Shown in pieces: positions 29,579 to 38,246 of a DNA stretch of 64,000 bases (its first letter is position 1; each line of letters opens with the position of its first letter). Origin of the DNA: Pseudomonadota bacterium (GTDB taxonomy: Bacteria > Pseudomonadota > Gammaproteobacteria > Steroidobacterales > Steroidobacteraceae); assembly GCA_021807675.1 (NCBI GenBank), contig JAKBCR010000003.1:20871-84870 (forward strand), in the 5' to 3' direction. Position numbers and translations under genes: made by a program. The notes beneath the pieces are model-generated. The model did no database searches, had not been told where the DNA came from, and was given only the letters and a program-made list of their open reading frames with translations.

Positions 29579-29633
29579 GTTGGTCGATCTCGCCGAAAGC
29601 AAACTGGCCCCTGTCAGTCATTAGCGGCTTGTG

Positions 29634-29664
29634 CCACACCGCGGCCGGCCGGCCCGCGGTGTGG
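29634..29664. terminator. bidirectional GC-rich hairpin between lipB and TonB-receptor gene
   Basis: CCACACCGCGG (29634-29644), a 9-base loop, CCGCGGTGTGG (29654-29664): a perfect 11-bp stem in the 95-bp gap between convergent genes. It has no T-run on either side, so it may work as a Rho-assisted or processing stem. Confidence 0.5.
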
Positions 29665-29673
29665 GGGTCGGCG

Positions 29674-32001
29674 TCAGTAATGGAATTTGTAGTGCAGCTC
29701 GGCGTAGATCTGGAACGGATTGTTCCAGTGGACGCCGCCGAAGGTCAGGCTGTTGTCCGTGAGCAGGTGGCGGTTGGTGACGTTGAGGGCGGTGATCGAT
29801 GCGGTGAGACTCCGGCTGAACGTCTTGCCCACCCCGAGATCGAGCTCGGCATGGCTGGGAAGGTGGCTCGGCTGAAAGGTGGGCGGCCCCGCATTGCCAT
29901 TCGAGAAGCCCGAGCCGACGTAGAGGTTCACGGAGGCGAAGAACCCCCGGGGCAGGTTGGCGTTGAAGCCCATGTTCAGCGTGTTGCGCTGATCGTGATC
30001 GAGGGCGTAGTAGCCTACTCCGGGTGAGAAATTCGTGAGGCCGCCGCTGGTGCCACCGAAGCCGTCCGCCGTTTGATTCGAGAAGGCCAGATGCGCCTGG
30101 CCATAGCGCCAGAAGGGCGGCGAGCGCACGGCGAGCTCGTAAGCCTTGATCAGCGCCCCCTTGTCGGTCAGGGGGAAGAAGACGTCCGAGTTGCCGATGG
30201 CATTGTGGTCGAAGAAGTTCCGTGCCTCGTTGACGAAGTAGTCCGCCTCGATGCTCCAGCCGTCGACCGGAATGGTGATGCCGAACTGGCGCTCCGTATC
30301 GCGCTCCCCGCGCAATGGAAGGAAGCCGGTATCGTTGCTGGTGGCGTACGAGACGAGAGGGCCCGAGAGCGTCTCGAGCGGGGGTGCCTGATAATACTTG
30401 CCCCAGAAGGCGCTCAGCACCCAGTTCAGGCGTGGCAGCACCACCGAGACGCCGACCCTCGGGTCGCTGGCGTTCTCGGTCACCTGGCCCTGGAAATGCG
30501 TCTGCCGCAGTCCCGCCGAGAGTGACAGCCAATGAGCGGGCTGGAAAGTGTCCTGCACCCACGCGGCGACGAGCCCTCCGGTCGGGCTGTTCGACTCATT
30601 GACCGGTGGAGGCGGCAGAGCGCCGGGCGTGGTGGAGGCGTTGAACAGCAGATGGAAGAGCTCCTGGTCCTGTTGAGCGAACCCGAAGAGGCCGATGTCC
30701 AGGTGATCGCGTCGCCCGAAGTGCAGCCGAAGGTCCTCCTGTCCGCCCTCGTACGTCGAGGAGTGATGATCGGTGGTGCTGATCGGCGAGTCGTTCGGGC
30801 CGCCGTCGTAGTTTGCTCGGTTGTAGTGGTAGAGCAGCGAGCTAGTGAGGACAGCGTCGCTCGTAAAAGTATGCTCCCACGACAGGACGGCGAAGGTGTC
30901 AGCCTCCCGCTGCACGTCGTTTGCAAGCTCACCGGGGAAGTTCGGAATCTGGTACTGATCCGCGCGCGATTGGAAGACGAAGCGCACCTCATTCTGCGCG
31001 CTCGGAGCGTACTGGAGGTTGGCGAAGCCGCCGTAGCCCCGCTCGGCGTCATGGATCACCTGGCTTACCGGAGTCTCGATACCGAGATTGCTGCGATTGC
31101 CGTCGATGCTCGCGTAGTACGCGAAGTGTCCCGTATGGCTGCCGACGCTCAGGTAGTCGTTGGTCTGGCCGAAGTTGCCCGCACTCACATCGAGCACGCC
31201 TTCGTTGTGGCGTCCGAAGCCGCTCTTCGGGATCACATTGAAGATGCCGTAGGTGCGATCACCCTCGTCCGCCTGGTAGCTGCCGCGCTCGACTCCCAGG
31301 GTCTGGATATCCTCGGGATCGATCGTGGGACCCAGATCGCTGCCGATATTGGTGTTCGGGATCTCGACGCCGTCCACCAGCCACGCGGTCTGGTGCCCCC
31401 CGCGTACGTGGAGCTGGTCGTGCACCATATACGCGCCCGGAACGTAGTCGGTGATCATGGCCATGCTGTTGGTCAGGTTGGCGCCCGGCGTGCGCTGGAT
31501 GTCCACCTGGCTCACGAGCGTGATGGGTGTCACCGATGCCACGACCGGCGGCGCCACCGCCGCGGCGCTGATGGTGACCTTGGCGAGGCGTGAGGTGCGC
31601 TGGAGAATGATGCGCGGGCTTGGGAAGTAGCCGGACTCCACTGTCACCGGCTGCGTTGCGGCTAGAAACCCGGCGCGGGATGCAGTAATCCGGTAAGTAC
31701 CCACGGACACCGTGGGGAAAGCGAATCGGCCGCGCGCATCCGTGCGCGTCGTGCGGACCGGTCCCGCAGCCGATTTGAGCCTCACCCGTGCGCCTGCCAC
31801 GGGCTTTCCGCCGGGATTGTCAACGATACCGCGGACGCTGCCGAACGCTGCGGCCCAACTTTGCGCGGGCCTGAGGAGAAGGAGCGCAATGAGACACGCC
31901 AGCCCGAGTCTGGCCGGTCGCGAAGAGGCCATCGAGACACCGAAATGCGAAGGAATGCCGCCGCGCGCCCCATGCGCGTGGCCGCCAATGATCTGACTCA
32001 C
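29674..32001 (-). CDS. TonB-dependent receptor with carboxypeptidase-regulatory-like N-terminal domain
   Basis: 775 residues from GTG 32001, which has GGAG 8 bases upstream; ATG 31932 (752 residues) gives a cleaner signal peptide and is an alternative. After the signal comes a CarboxypepD_reg-like sandwich (about 52-135: GSVRGIVDNPGGKPVAGARV), then a plug (TNSMAMITDYVPGAYMVHDQ, LHVRGGHQTAWLVDGVEIP) and a beta-barrel ending HYKFHY with terminal aromatic. The ligand is unknown; the adjacent DUF2946 gene hints at a metal such as copper. No TonB box was recognised with certainty. Confidence 0.88.
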   Translation of the reverse strand: MSQIIGGHAHGARGGIPSHFGVSMASSRPARLGLACLIALLLLRPAQSWAAAFGSVRGIVDNPGGKPVAGARVRLKSAAGPVRTTRTDARGRFAFPTVSVGTYRITASRAGFLAATQPVTVESGYFPSPRIILQRTSRLAKVTISAAAVAPPVVASVTPITLVSQVDIQRTPGANLTNSMAMITDYVPGAYMVHDQLHVRGGHQTAWLVDGVEIPNTNIGSDLGPTIDPEDIQTLGVERGSYQADEGDRTYGIFNVIPKSGFGRHNEGVLDVSAGNFGQTNDYLSVGSHTGHFAYYASIDGNRSNLGIETPVSQVIHDAERGYGGFANLQYAPSAQNEVRFVFQSRADQYQIPNFPGELANDVQREADTFAVLSWEHTFTSDAVLTSSLLYHYNRANYDGGPNDSPISTTDHHSSTYEGGQEDLRLHFGRRDHLDIGLFGFAQQDQELFHLLFNASTTPGALPPPPVNESNSPTGGLVAAWVQDTFQPAHWLSLSAGLRQTHFQGQVTENASDPRVGVSVVLPRLNWVLSAFWGKYYQAPPLETLSGPLVSYATSNDTGFLPLRGERDTERQFGITIPVDGWSIEADYFVNEARNFFDHNAIGNSDVFFPLTDKGALIKAYELAVRSPPFWRYGQAHLAFSNQTADGFGGTSGGLTNFSPGVGYYALDHDQRNTLNMGFNANLPRGFFASVNLYVGSGFSNGNAGPPTFQPSHLPSHAELDLGVGKTFSRSLTASITALNVTNRHLLTDNSLTFGGVHWNNPFQIYAELHYKFHY

Positions 32002-32114
32002 GGGTCACTCCAAGCTGCGGGGCGCGCAAGCGGCCCGCACCGGCTTTCGGGAATGCCGTGCGGAGCTCCGGCGCAAGACGCCGGGCGCTGTCACGGCTCA
32101 TCGGTTGCTGTGGG

Positions 32115-32513
32115 TCAGACGGCGGCGGGAGGCGCGCGAGCCTGCGGAATGTGGACCAGGCGGACGTGCCGGTAGGCGGGGATGGTGACGGCGACGATCT
32201 CGATCGCCATCCAGACGACACACGCCATCGCCATGGGGAGCGATGCAGGCCCGGGCGTCGAGCTGTTGCAGAAGAGGCAGTGATCCGCATGGGGGTGATG
32301 ACCGGCCCCATCGGGTGTGCCCTGCCCGTGATGCAGGAGCCACGCCGGGAGTCCATCATCGCAAATCTTCAGCGACAGCGTCCCGTCGGCTGCGGGCATG
32401 AATCCGATCGGGATGCATGCCCGCGCCGCCAGGGCCAACAGAATGAGCCATGCGAGCGGCGCGCGCGAGCCGCGTAATCGCCGATGGAGAAAGATATGTC
32501 GCAGGCGATCCAT
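32115..32513 (-). CDS. DUF2946 family protein
   Basis: 132 residues. An N-terminal membrane segment (about 18-35) is followed by CIPIGFMPAADGTLSLKICDDG, a histidine-rich stretch, and HADHCLFCNSS with a CxxC pair. A second hydrophobic segment lies around 88-112. This is the typical DUF2946 layout. Such genes often neighbour copper-linked TonB receptors and the His/Cys content would suit metal handling, but no function is proven. 12 bases after ybeD and upstream of the receptor gene on the same strand, so the three may be co-transcribed. Confidence 0.82.
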   Translation of the reverse strand: MDRLRHIFLHRRLRGSRAPLAWLILLALAARACIPIGFMPAADGTLSLKICDDGLPAWLLHHGQGTPDGAGHHPHADHCLFCNSSTPGPASLPMAMACVVWMAIEIVAVTIPAYRHVRLVHIPQARAPPAAV

Positions 32514-32525
32514 TCTCTCGGGTCG

Positions 32526-32798
32526 CTAAATGAGAGTCAGAACGCCCTCGCAGGCCTTGAGATCCGTGGCGAGCGCCTCGATCTGCTCACGCGACTCGGC
32601 CCGGATACGGTAGGAGACCGAGAGGAAGTTGCCGTTCTCGCTCAAGCGCTCGCTTACCCGCTCCGGCTCGATGAGTGGCGCGTGACGCAGAACGATGGCA
32701 TGCACGCGAGAGCGGAACTCAGCCGAAGGCCTGCCGATGACCTTGATCGGATAGTCGGTGGGAAACTCCAGCAGTGGCGGGTGCTCGCTCATCGCCAT
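32526..32798 (-). CDS. ybeD: YbeD-like DUF493 family protein
   Basis: 90 residues. Small alpha/beta ACT-like fold with LLEFPTDYPIKVIGRPSAEF near the start and NGNFLSVSYRIRAESREQIEAL in the middle, as in E. coli YbeD, whose gene sits between dacA and lipB. Overlaps the end of the transaminase gene by 10 bases. ATG 32798 or ATG 32792 could be the start. Molecular function unknown. Confidence 0.93.
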   Translation of the reverse strand: MAMSEHPPLLEFPTDYPIKVIGRPSAEFRSRVHAIVLRHAPLIEPERVSERLSENGNFLSVSYRIRAESREQIEALATDLKACEGVLTLI

Positions 32799-33664
32799 GG
32801 CTGCTGCCGCAGCTCCTGCTTCCAGCGCTGGAATTCATCATACACCCGCCGCCACAGGGGGCCAGGCCGACCGGTACCGACGGGCTTGCCATCGAGCGTC
32901 GTCACGGGCTGCACTTCGCGAGTCGCCGCGCAGATCCAGATCTCGTCCGCGCTGCGCAGCTGCGATTCGGCGATCGGGACGGCCCGGCAAGGTATCCCGA
33001 CTCGGGCGGCGAGCTCCTCTACGACACCGCGTGTCGTCCCGGGGAGAATCTGTTGCGAGTTGGGAGGCGTGCGAAGCTCCCCGCCGATCACGACGTGCAC
33101 CGTCGAAGCCGAAGCCTCCGTCAGATCGCCATTACGCAGGAGGATCGTCTCGGCCGCGCCGGCATCCACCGCGAGCTGGCGCAGCAGCACATTGGCAAGG
33201 AGTGCCACCGACTTGATATCGCAGCGGGCCCAACGCGTGTCCGCCGCGGTCACGCAGGCGAGCCCTTTCTCCGAGAAAGCGGGCGGGGCGATCGGCAGCG
33301 GCGCGCAAAATGCGAACACCGTGCGGGGAACGTCGGGGAGCGGAGCGTGATTCCGTCCCCCCTCCGCGCCCCGCGTCACCTGCCAGTAGATGTACTGATC
33401 GCCGCCGCCGTTGCGAGCGATGAGGGTCCCGAAGATATCGCACCACTGCGCCCGGCTGTGCGGGTCGGCCATGCGGATCTCGGCGAGACTGCGCGTGAGC
33501 CGAGCGTAGTGCGCCTCCAGCCGAAAGGGCCGGCCGCCATACACCGGCATCACCTCATAGGCGCCGTCGCCGTACAGAAAGCCCCGGTCGAGCGGCGAGA
33601 TGCGCGCCTGCGCGAGCGGCAAATACTCGCCATTCAAGTAACAGACCGGAAAAGGCTCGGCCAC
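32789..33664 (-). CDS. dat: D-amino-acid transaminase (class IV PLP aminotransferase)
   Basis: 291 residues from GTG 33664, which has AGGAG 8 bases upstream; the frame is open to a TTG at 33694 at the edge of the repeat. Fold-type IV signature is RISPLDRGFLYGDGAYEV, PLP Lys151 lies in RCDIKSVALLANVL, and LTEASASTVHVVIGG and LPGTTRGVVEELA complete the site. Sequence and context (after the D,D-carboxypeptidase gene dacA) favour D-alanine/D-glutamate interconversion over branched-chain transamination, which remains the alternative. Confidence 0.88.
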   Translation of the reverse strand: MAEPFPVCYLNGEYLPLAQARISPLDRGFLYGDGAYEVMPVYGGRPFRLEAHYARLTRSLAEIRMADPHSRAQWCDIFGTLIARNGGGDQYIYWQVTRGAEGGRNHAPLPDVPRTVFAFCAPLPIAPPAFSEKGLACVTAADTRWARCDIKSVALLANVLLRQLAVDAGAAETILLRNGDLTEASASTVHVVIGGELRTPPNSQQILPGTTRGVVEELAARVGIPCRAVPIAESQLRSADEIWICAATREVQPVTTLDGKPVGTGRPGPLWRRVYDEFQRWKQELRQQPWR

Positions 33665-33691
33665 GACACCGGCTCCTCGGTACGTCAACAG

Positions 33692-33792
33692 CAAGTAAGT
33701 AAGCGGCCCAGGGCCGCTCCCTGGGCCGAGGGATCAAACGCGGTCATGGGGCCGCGCTCGCGCAAAACGGCAGGATAGCCGTTTTGCGCCAA
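33692..33792. repeat. dispersed palindromic repeat, copy B
   Basis: Fills the 132-bp gap between dacA and the transaminase gene and is homologous to 8641-8738. It contains three hairpins: GGCCCAGGG-CCGCT-CCCTGGGCC (33705-33727, 9-bp stem), GCGGTC-ATGG-GGCCGC with one G-T pair (33741-33756), and a perfect 12-bp stem GCGCAAAACGGC/GCCGTTTTGCGC with loop AGGATA (33760-33789). Differences from the other copy fall partly in paired positions of the stems. Confidence 0.85.
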
Positions 33793-33796
33793 TATG

Positions 33797-34987
33797 CTAA
33801 TGAAACCACAGGCGAACGCCATCCATCGCCCGCGTGAGCAGGCCGCCCGCGGGGACCGCCTCCAGGGTGATGAGCGGCTCGCGCCCCACCACCTGGCCAG
33901 TGCCGTCGGTCACGGTGAGCTCGCCGACCACGCTGCCCGCGGCAAGCGGTGCGATGAGCTGCGTTTTGGTCAGAGCCGCGTTCGTCTGGAGGCTCGCCGT
34001 CTTGCCGCGTGGCACGGTGACGTAGAGGGTGTGGGGCGCGCCGACGGCGGCATATCCGGCGGCGGACTCATAGACGCGCGGCTTGAGGACGGGTGCGCGC
34101 GCGGTCGCGACCTTCTCCGTCTCGAAGAAATTGAATCCGTAGTTGAGCAGCGCCTCGCTGTCGGACAGGCGGGCGTCCCAGCTCGGCGCGTGAAGCACGA
34201 CCGACACGAGCCGCATGCCTTTGCGGTCGGCGGAGGCGATGAGGCAGTAGCCGGCCGCCTTCGTGTGGCCGGTCTTCAGGCCGTCCACCGACGGGTCGGT
34301 CCACAACAGCGTGACGCGGTTGCGCTGCGTGATGTGATCCCAGGTGAACTTCTTGATCTTGAAGATGAAGTAGTACTGGGGGAAGTCGTGGATCAGGTCC
34401 CGGGTCAGAGTGGCCAGATCGCGCGCGGTCGTGTAGTGGCCCGGCATCGGCAATCCGTCGACATCCTCGTAGTGGGTCGACTTGAGGCCGAGCCGCTGCG
34501 CGTATTCGTTCATCATCTGGACGAACCCCGCCCGGGTGCCCCCCACCTTCTGGGCGAGGGCGACGGTCGCATCATTGCCGGACTCCACGATCATGCCCTT
34601 CAGCAGGTCGATCACCGGAATCTGAGTGCCCGGATTGATGAACATGCGCGAGCCGCCGGTGCGCCACGCCGCATCACTGATGGGTACCGGGGTGTCGAGC
34701 GTGAGCTGCCCGGCCTTGAGCGCCGAAAACACGATGTAGGTGGTCATCAGCTTGGTGAGGCTCGCCATCGGCAGGCGCTCGTCGGCGTTTTTCTGCGCGA
34801 GCACCTGTCCGGTCTGGTAGTCGATCAGGATGTACGCTCCGGCATCCAGCGCCGGGGCGGGCGGCAGCGGTATGGCGGGCGATGAGGGCTGCGGGGTCGG
34901 TGCGGTGGCGGCCGTGGCGCGGATGCAAACCGAGAGCAGTGCGAAAGCGGCGGCCGTGAGCCATGAAGCGGCGGGAGAGCGGGGCAT
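33797..34987 (-). CDS. dacA: D-alanyl-D-alanine carboxypeptidase (PBP5/6 type)
   Basis: 396 residues. Signal peptide, then the penicillin-binding triad SLTK (76-79), SGN (136-138) and KTG (238-240). A C-terminal PBP5-type beta domain follows (about 290-375), and an amphipathic end (LLTRAMDGVRLWFH) can attach to the inner membrane surface. Trims the terminal D-Ala of peptidoglycan stem peptides. It lies downstream of rlpA in the rod-shape cluster. Confidence 0.97.
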   Translation of the reverse strand: MPRSPAASWLTAAAFALLSVCIRATAATAPTPQPSSPAIPLPPAPALDAGAYILIDYQTGQVLAQKNADERLPMASLTKLMTTYIVFSALKAGQLTLDTPVPISDAAWRTGGSRMFINPGTQIPVIDLLKGMIVESGNDATVALAQKVGGTRAGFVQMMNEYAQRLGLKSTHYEDVDGLPMPGHYTTARDLATLTRDLIHDFPQYYFIFKIKKFTWDHITQRNRVTLLWTDPSVDGLKTGHTKAAGYCLIASADRKGMRLVSVVLHAPSWDARLSDSEALLNYGFNFFETEKVATARAPVLKPRVYESAAGYAAVGAPHTLYVTVPRGKTASLQTNAALTKTQLIAPLAAGSVVGELTVTDGTGQVVGREPLITLEAVPAGGLLTRAMDGVRLWFH

Positions 34988-35074
34988 CCTCGGAAATCCT
35001 CGTGAGTGGCGTGGAGCGCGCGGGCGGATTGTACGATTCTCGGCGCGCGTTTAAGTTCGATCGGAGAGCATGGA

Positions 35075-35905
35075 TTACGGGGTGACGAGGCGCGCGCCGG
35101 GGTAGCCGAGAGCGGTGAGCCGCGCGAGGAGCCGGTCGTATTCCGGCACGCCGCTCACCGGTCCGACGCGCACGCGATACAAGCGACTGCGGGTCACGGG
35201 CGGGCCGAGCACGAAGGCGCCCGCCAGCCCTGCTGTGTGCAACCGCGCGAGCACCCGAGCCGCGTTGCGGCGGATCGCGAACGCTCCCACCTGCACGTAA
35301 AGCGGCGGGGGCGGGCGCTCCGACACGCGGGTGAGGACGTCGGGATTCTCGGGTGTGACGGCCCGTACCTCGACGAGCGCGGTGCCGGTCGCGAGCATGC
35401 CGAGCTTCGCAGCGGCAACGTACGAGAGGTCGATCAACCGGTTGGCCACGAAGGGACCGCGGTCATTGACCTTCACGATGACGCTGCGGCCGTTGCCGAG
35501 GTTGGTCACCCGGACGAAGCAGGGCAACGGCAGGGTCTTGTGCGCCGCCGTCATGGCGTACATGTTGTAGTGATCGCCATCGGCCGTCCGCATGCCATTG
35601 AAGGTCGGACCATACCAGGAAGCTACCCCGGTGGCCTCGTAGCCGGCGGCTGTCGCCAGCACGTAGTAGCGCTTGCCGTCCACCTCGTAGAAGGGGGGGT
35701 TGCCGCTTGCTGCGCGGGGCAGAAAACGCGGCATGGCGTTGGGAATCGCGCTGATGTCCCGCGGCAGCGGCGGCAGTGGCACGTTCGCAGCCGGCTCGCG
35801 GTGTCTCGTGGTTGCGCAGCCCGCGAGCAGCGCGGCCAGAGACATCATCCAGACGAGCCCCCAGCGCGCCGGGCCAAATGGTGCGGGGCGATTGACTCGG
35901 CGCAT
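35075..35905 (-). CDS. rlpA: septal-ring lipoprotein RlpA (lytic transglycosylase, SPOR domain)
   Basis: 276 residues from ATG 35905, giving a lipoprotein signal with lipobox LLAGC (Cys30). The frame is open to GTG 36016, which would bury the signal behind 37 residues. The double-psi barrel carries GVASWYGPTFNGMRTADGD and VRVTNLGNGRSVIVKVNDRG. A SPOR domain (YVQVGAFAIRRNAARVLARL) at the C-terminus binds denuded glycan. Sits between mltB and dacA as in many gammaproteobacteria. Confidence 0.94.
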   Translation of the reverse strand: MRRVNRPAPFGPARWGLVWMMSLAALLAGCATTRHREPAANVPLPPLPRDISAIPNAMPRFLPRAASGNPPFYEVDGKRYYVLATAAGYEATGVASWYGPTFNGMRTADGDHYNMYAMTAAHKTLPLPCFVRVTNLGNGRSVIVKVNDRGPFVANRLIDLSYVAAAKLGMLATGTALVEVRAVTPENPDVLTRVSERPPPPLYVQVGAFAIRRNAARVLARLHTAGLAGAFVLGPPVTRSRLYRVRVGPVSGVPEYDRLLARLTALGYPGARLVTP

Positions 35906-36025
35906 CCTGAGCCGGGGTCGTGTGGAGCCGCCTACGGCGTTCAAGAGCACTCCCTGCGCTTCCAGTGCGACCGGGCCCGGGACGAGCCGAGCACTAGCGG
36001 CGACCGCAGCATTCACGTGCCACGC

Positions 36026-37105
36026 TCATCGGGCGGCTCTCCTGGGCTGAGCCGCAGTGCCGCTCGAACTCGCGGCGGGAGTCACCGCGGGAGTGGACGG
36101 GGTGAGCCGCAGCGCGATCGCCCGCGCCAGCTCATCGACCGCCATCGCATACAGGGCACTGTGGTTGTAACGGGTGAGCGCGTAGAAATTGTTGAAGCCA
36201 GCCCGGTAAGTCGGGCCGTCCTGTTGCTGTGCGAGGAGCAGCACGACCCGCGTATTGCCTGGCTCATGGCTCTCGACCCGCACTCCCTGCTCGTTCAGGC
36301 CGTCGATGGTCTGATCCAGGGAGAGATTGTCGGGGTTGATATGGAAGGTGGCGCCGGGGTCGATTCTGACGTCGGCCATGACCGGCGCACCCTCCCGCCA
36401 GCCGCAAGCGTGCAGGTAATGGGCGATGCTCGCGAAGATGTCGTCCCAGTCCGAGAAGAGGTTGCGCGTGCCGTCGTCGTTGCCATCGACCCCATACCGC
36501 AGGTAGGCCGAGGGCATGAACTGTAGCGGCCCCATGGCGCCCGCATAGGAGCCCTTGACGGTGAGCGGATCGAGCTTCTCCCGGTGAGCAAGCACCAGAA
36601 AATCCTCGAGCTCGCGGCCGAAGAAGCGGCTGCGGGGTGGATAGTCGAATGTGAGCGTCGCGAGCGCATCGAGCACGCGGTAAGCGCCCACGATCCGTCC
36701 GTAGTAGCTCTCCGCGCCGAGAATCGCGACGATGTACTGCGGTGGCACGCCTTCCTCGGCGCTTGCCCGCTCGAGCGCGTCACGGTGCGCGCGCCAGAAC
36801 TCGGCTCCCTCGGTGATTCTCTGGTTGGTGAGGAAGATTCGCCGGTACTGCCACCACTGCAGCACCTGCTCGGCGGGGCGGCTGATGTCCTCGATGATCT
36901 GCGGCTGCTCGCGCGCCTGCGTGAGCACCTTAAGAACCGCCTGGCGGCCGAGCCCGTCGCGCCGCGCCACCTGGGTGGCGAACGTCTCGAGCTGTGCGCG
37001 GGGGAACGGGAGGCCGGGCTCGGCGGCCGTGGCGCGAGCGCCGAGCGTGCCGAGGGCCGCGGCAGCGAGTGCCGGTAGCAGGAGCGTCTGGGTGAGTCGA
37101 GACAC
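36026..37105 (-). CDS. mltB: membrane-bound lytic murein transglycosylase B
   Basis: 359 residues. Cleaves glycan strands to anhydro-muropeptides. A signal peptide ending near residue 28 without a lipobox cysteine suggests a soluble periplasmic form rather than the lipoprotein of E. coli. Catalytic Glu132 lies in ILGAESYYGRIVGAYRVLDA; GSYAGAMGPLQFMPSAYLRYG and GWREGAPV are family motifs. The C-terminal ~25 residues are a Ser/Ala/Thr-rich tail. One base after rodA. Confidence 0.95.
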   Translation of the reverse strand: MSRLTQTLLLPALAAAALGTLGARATAAEPGLPFPRAQLETFATQVARRDGLGRQAVLKVLTQAREQPQIIEDISRPAEQVLQWWQYRRIFLTNQRITEGAEFWRAHRDALERASAEEGVPPQYIVAILGAESYYGRIVGAYRVLDALATLTFDYPPRSRFFGRELEDFLVLAHREKLDPLTVKGSYAGAMGPLQFMPSAYLRYGVDGNDDGTRNLFSDWDDIFASIAHYLHACGWREGAPVMADVRIDPGATFHINPDNLSLDQTIDGLNEQGVRVESHEPGNTRVVLLLAQQQDGPTYRAGFNNFYALTRYNHSALYAMAVDELARAIALRLTPSTPAVTPAASSSGTAAQPRRAAR

Positions 37106-37106
37106 T

Positions 37107-38246
37107 TTAGGAGCCCATGAGTTTGCGGTGGGCGTGGAGCGACATCAGAATACCGAAGCCGGCGAGCACGGTCACCACCGAGCTTCCCCCATAGCTGACG
37201 AGCGGCAGCGGGACGCCGACGACCGGAAGGAGTCCCGTGACCATTCCGGCGTTGATGAAGACGTAAACGAAGAAAGTCAGCGTGAGGCTGCCCGCGAGCA
37301 GGCGCGAGAAGGTGTCGGGTGTCTGCATCGAAAGGTACAGCGATCGGCCGATGATGAAGGCGTAGAGCAAAAGGAGGGCGGCGAGCCCGAGCAGGCCGAA
37401 TTCCTCGCCGATGACCGCGAAGATGAAATCCGTGGTCCGCTCCGGCAGGAAGTCGAGCTGCGCCTGGCTGCCGTTCATCCAGCCCTTGCCGAAGACGCCT
37501 CCCGAGCCGATCGCGATCTGCGACTGGATGATGTGATAGCCCGCGCCCAGAGGATCGGCTTGTGGGTTGAGGAAGGTGAGCAGGCGCTCGCGCTGGTACC
37601 CGTGCATGTACCGCAGGCCGAAAAATGCCCCGAGCACGCCGATGAGGAGCAGACTGATGATCACGCGCACTCTCAGTCCCGCGAGGAACACGACCAGCGC
37701 GCCCGCGGCGGCGATGAGCGCCGAGGTTCCGAGATCGGGCTCTTTGGCCACCAGTCCGACGGGCACCAGGATGATGGCGCCTAGGGTGAGCAGCGTGGGC
37801 CATTTCGGCGGCAGCGGCCGCTCGTGCAGATACCAGGCGCACATCATGGGAACCGCGAGCTTCATCAGCTCGGACGGCTCGAATCGGACTGGACCGAAGC
37901 TCAGCCAGCGTTTGGCGCCGAGGTGCACGTGGCCCACGACGGTCACGGCGAGAAGCAGCCCGATGCCGATGAGATACAGCCAGGGGGACACCCGGCGCAG
38001 GAAGTTGGGACTGACGCGGGCGAGTGCCAACATGACCGCCGTGCCCAGTACCAGGCGCATGAGCGTCCGGACCTCGATGTCCAGGTTCTCAGTTGAGGCG
38101 CTGTAGAGCACAACGAGGCCGTATGCCGCCGTCAGGGCGAGACCCGTCACGAGAGGTCCATCCATCTTCAGAGCGAGCAGTACGCGCGCCGCTCCGGTGA
38201 GCGTACGCCGCGTGCGCGACTCGGAGCTGATTTCTTCGTAGATCAT
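37107..38246 (-). CDS. rodA: rod-shape SEDS glycosyltransferase RodA
   Basis: 379 residues with about ten membrane helices. Polymerises lipid II for side-wall growth with PBP2. SEDS motifs include LGAKRWLSFGPVRFEPSELMK, VAKEPDLGTSALI with the catalytic-region Asp, GYHIIQSQIAIGSGGVFGKG, and VVGVPLPLVSYGGSS near the end. Overlaps mrdA by 4 bases. Confidence 0.97.
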   Translation of the reverse strand: MIYEEISSESRTRRTLTGAARVLLALKMDGPLVTGLALTAAYGLVVLYSASTENLDIEVRTLMRLVLGTAVMLALARVSPNFLRRVSPWLYLIGIGLLLAVTVVGHVHLGAKRWLSFGPVRFEPSELMKLAVPMMCAWYLHERPLPPKWPTLLTLGAIILVPVGLVAKEPDLGTSALIAAAGALVVFLAGLRVRVIISLLLIGVLGAFFGLRYMHGYQRERLLTFLNPQADPLGAGYHIIQSQIAIGSGGVFGKGWMNGSQAQLDFLPERTTDFIFAVIGEEFGLLGLAALLLLYAFIIGRSLYLSMQTPDTFSRLLAGSLTLTFFVYVFINAGMVTGLLPVVGVPLPLVSYGGSSVVTVLAGFGILMSLHAHRKLMGS

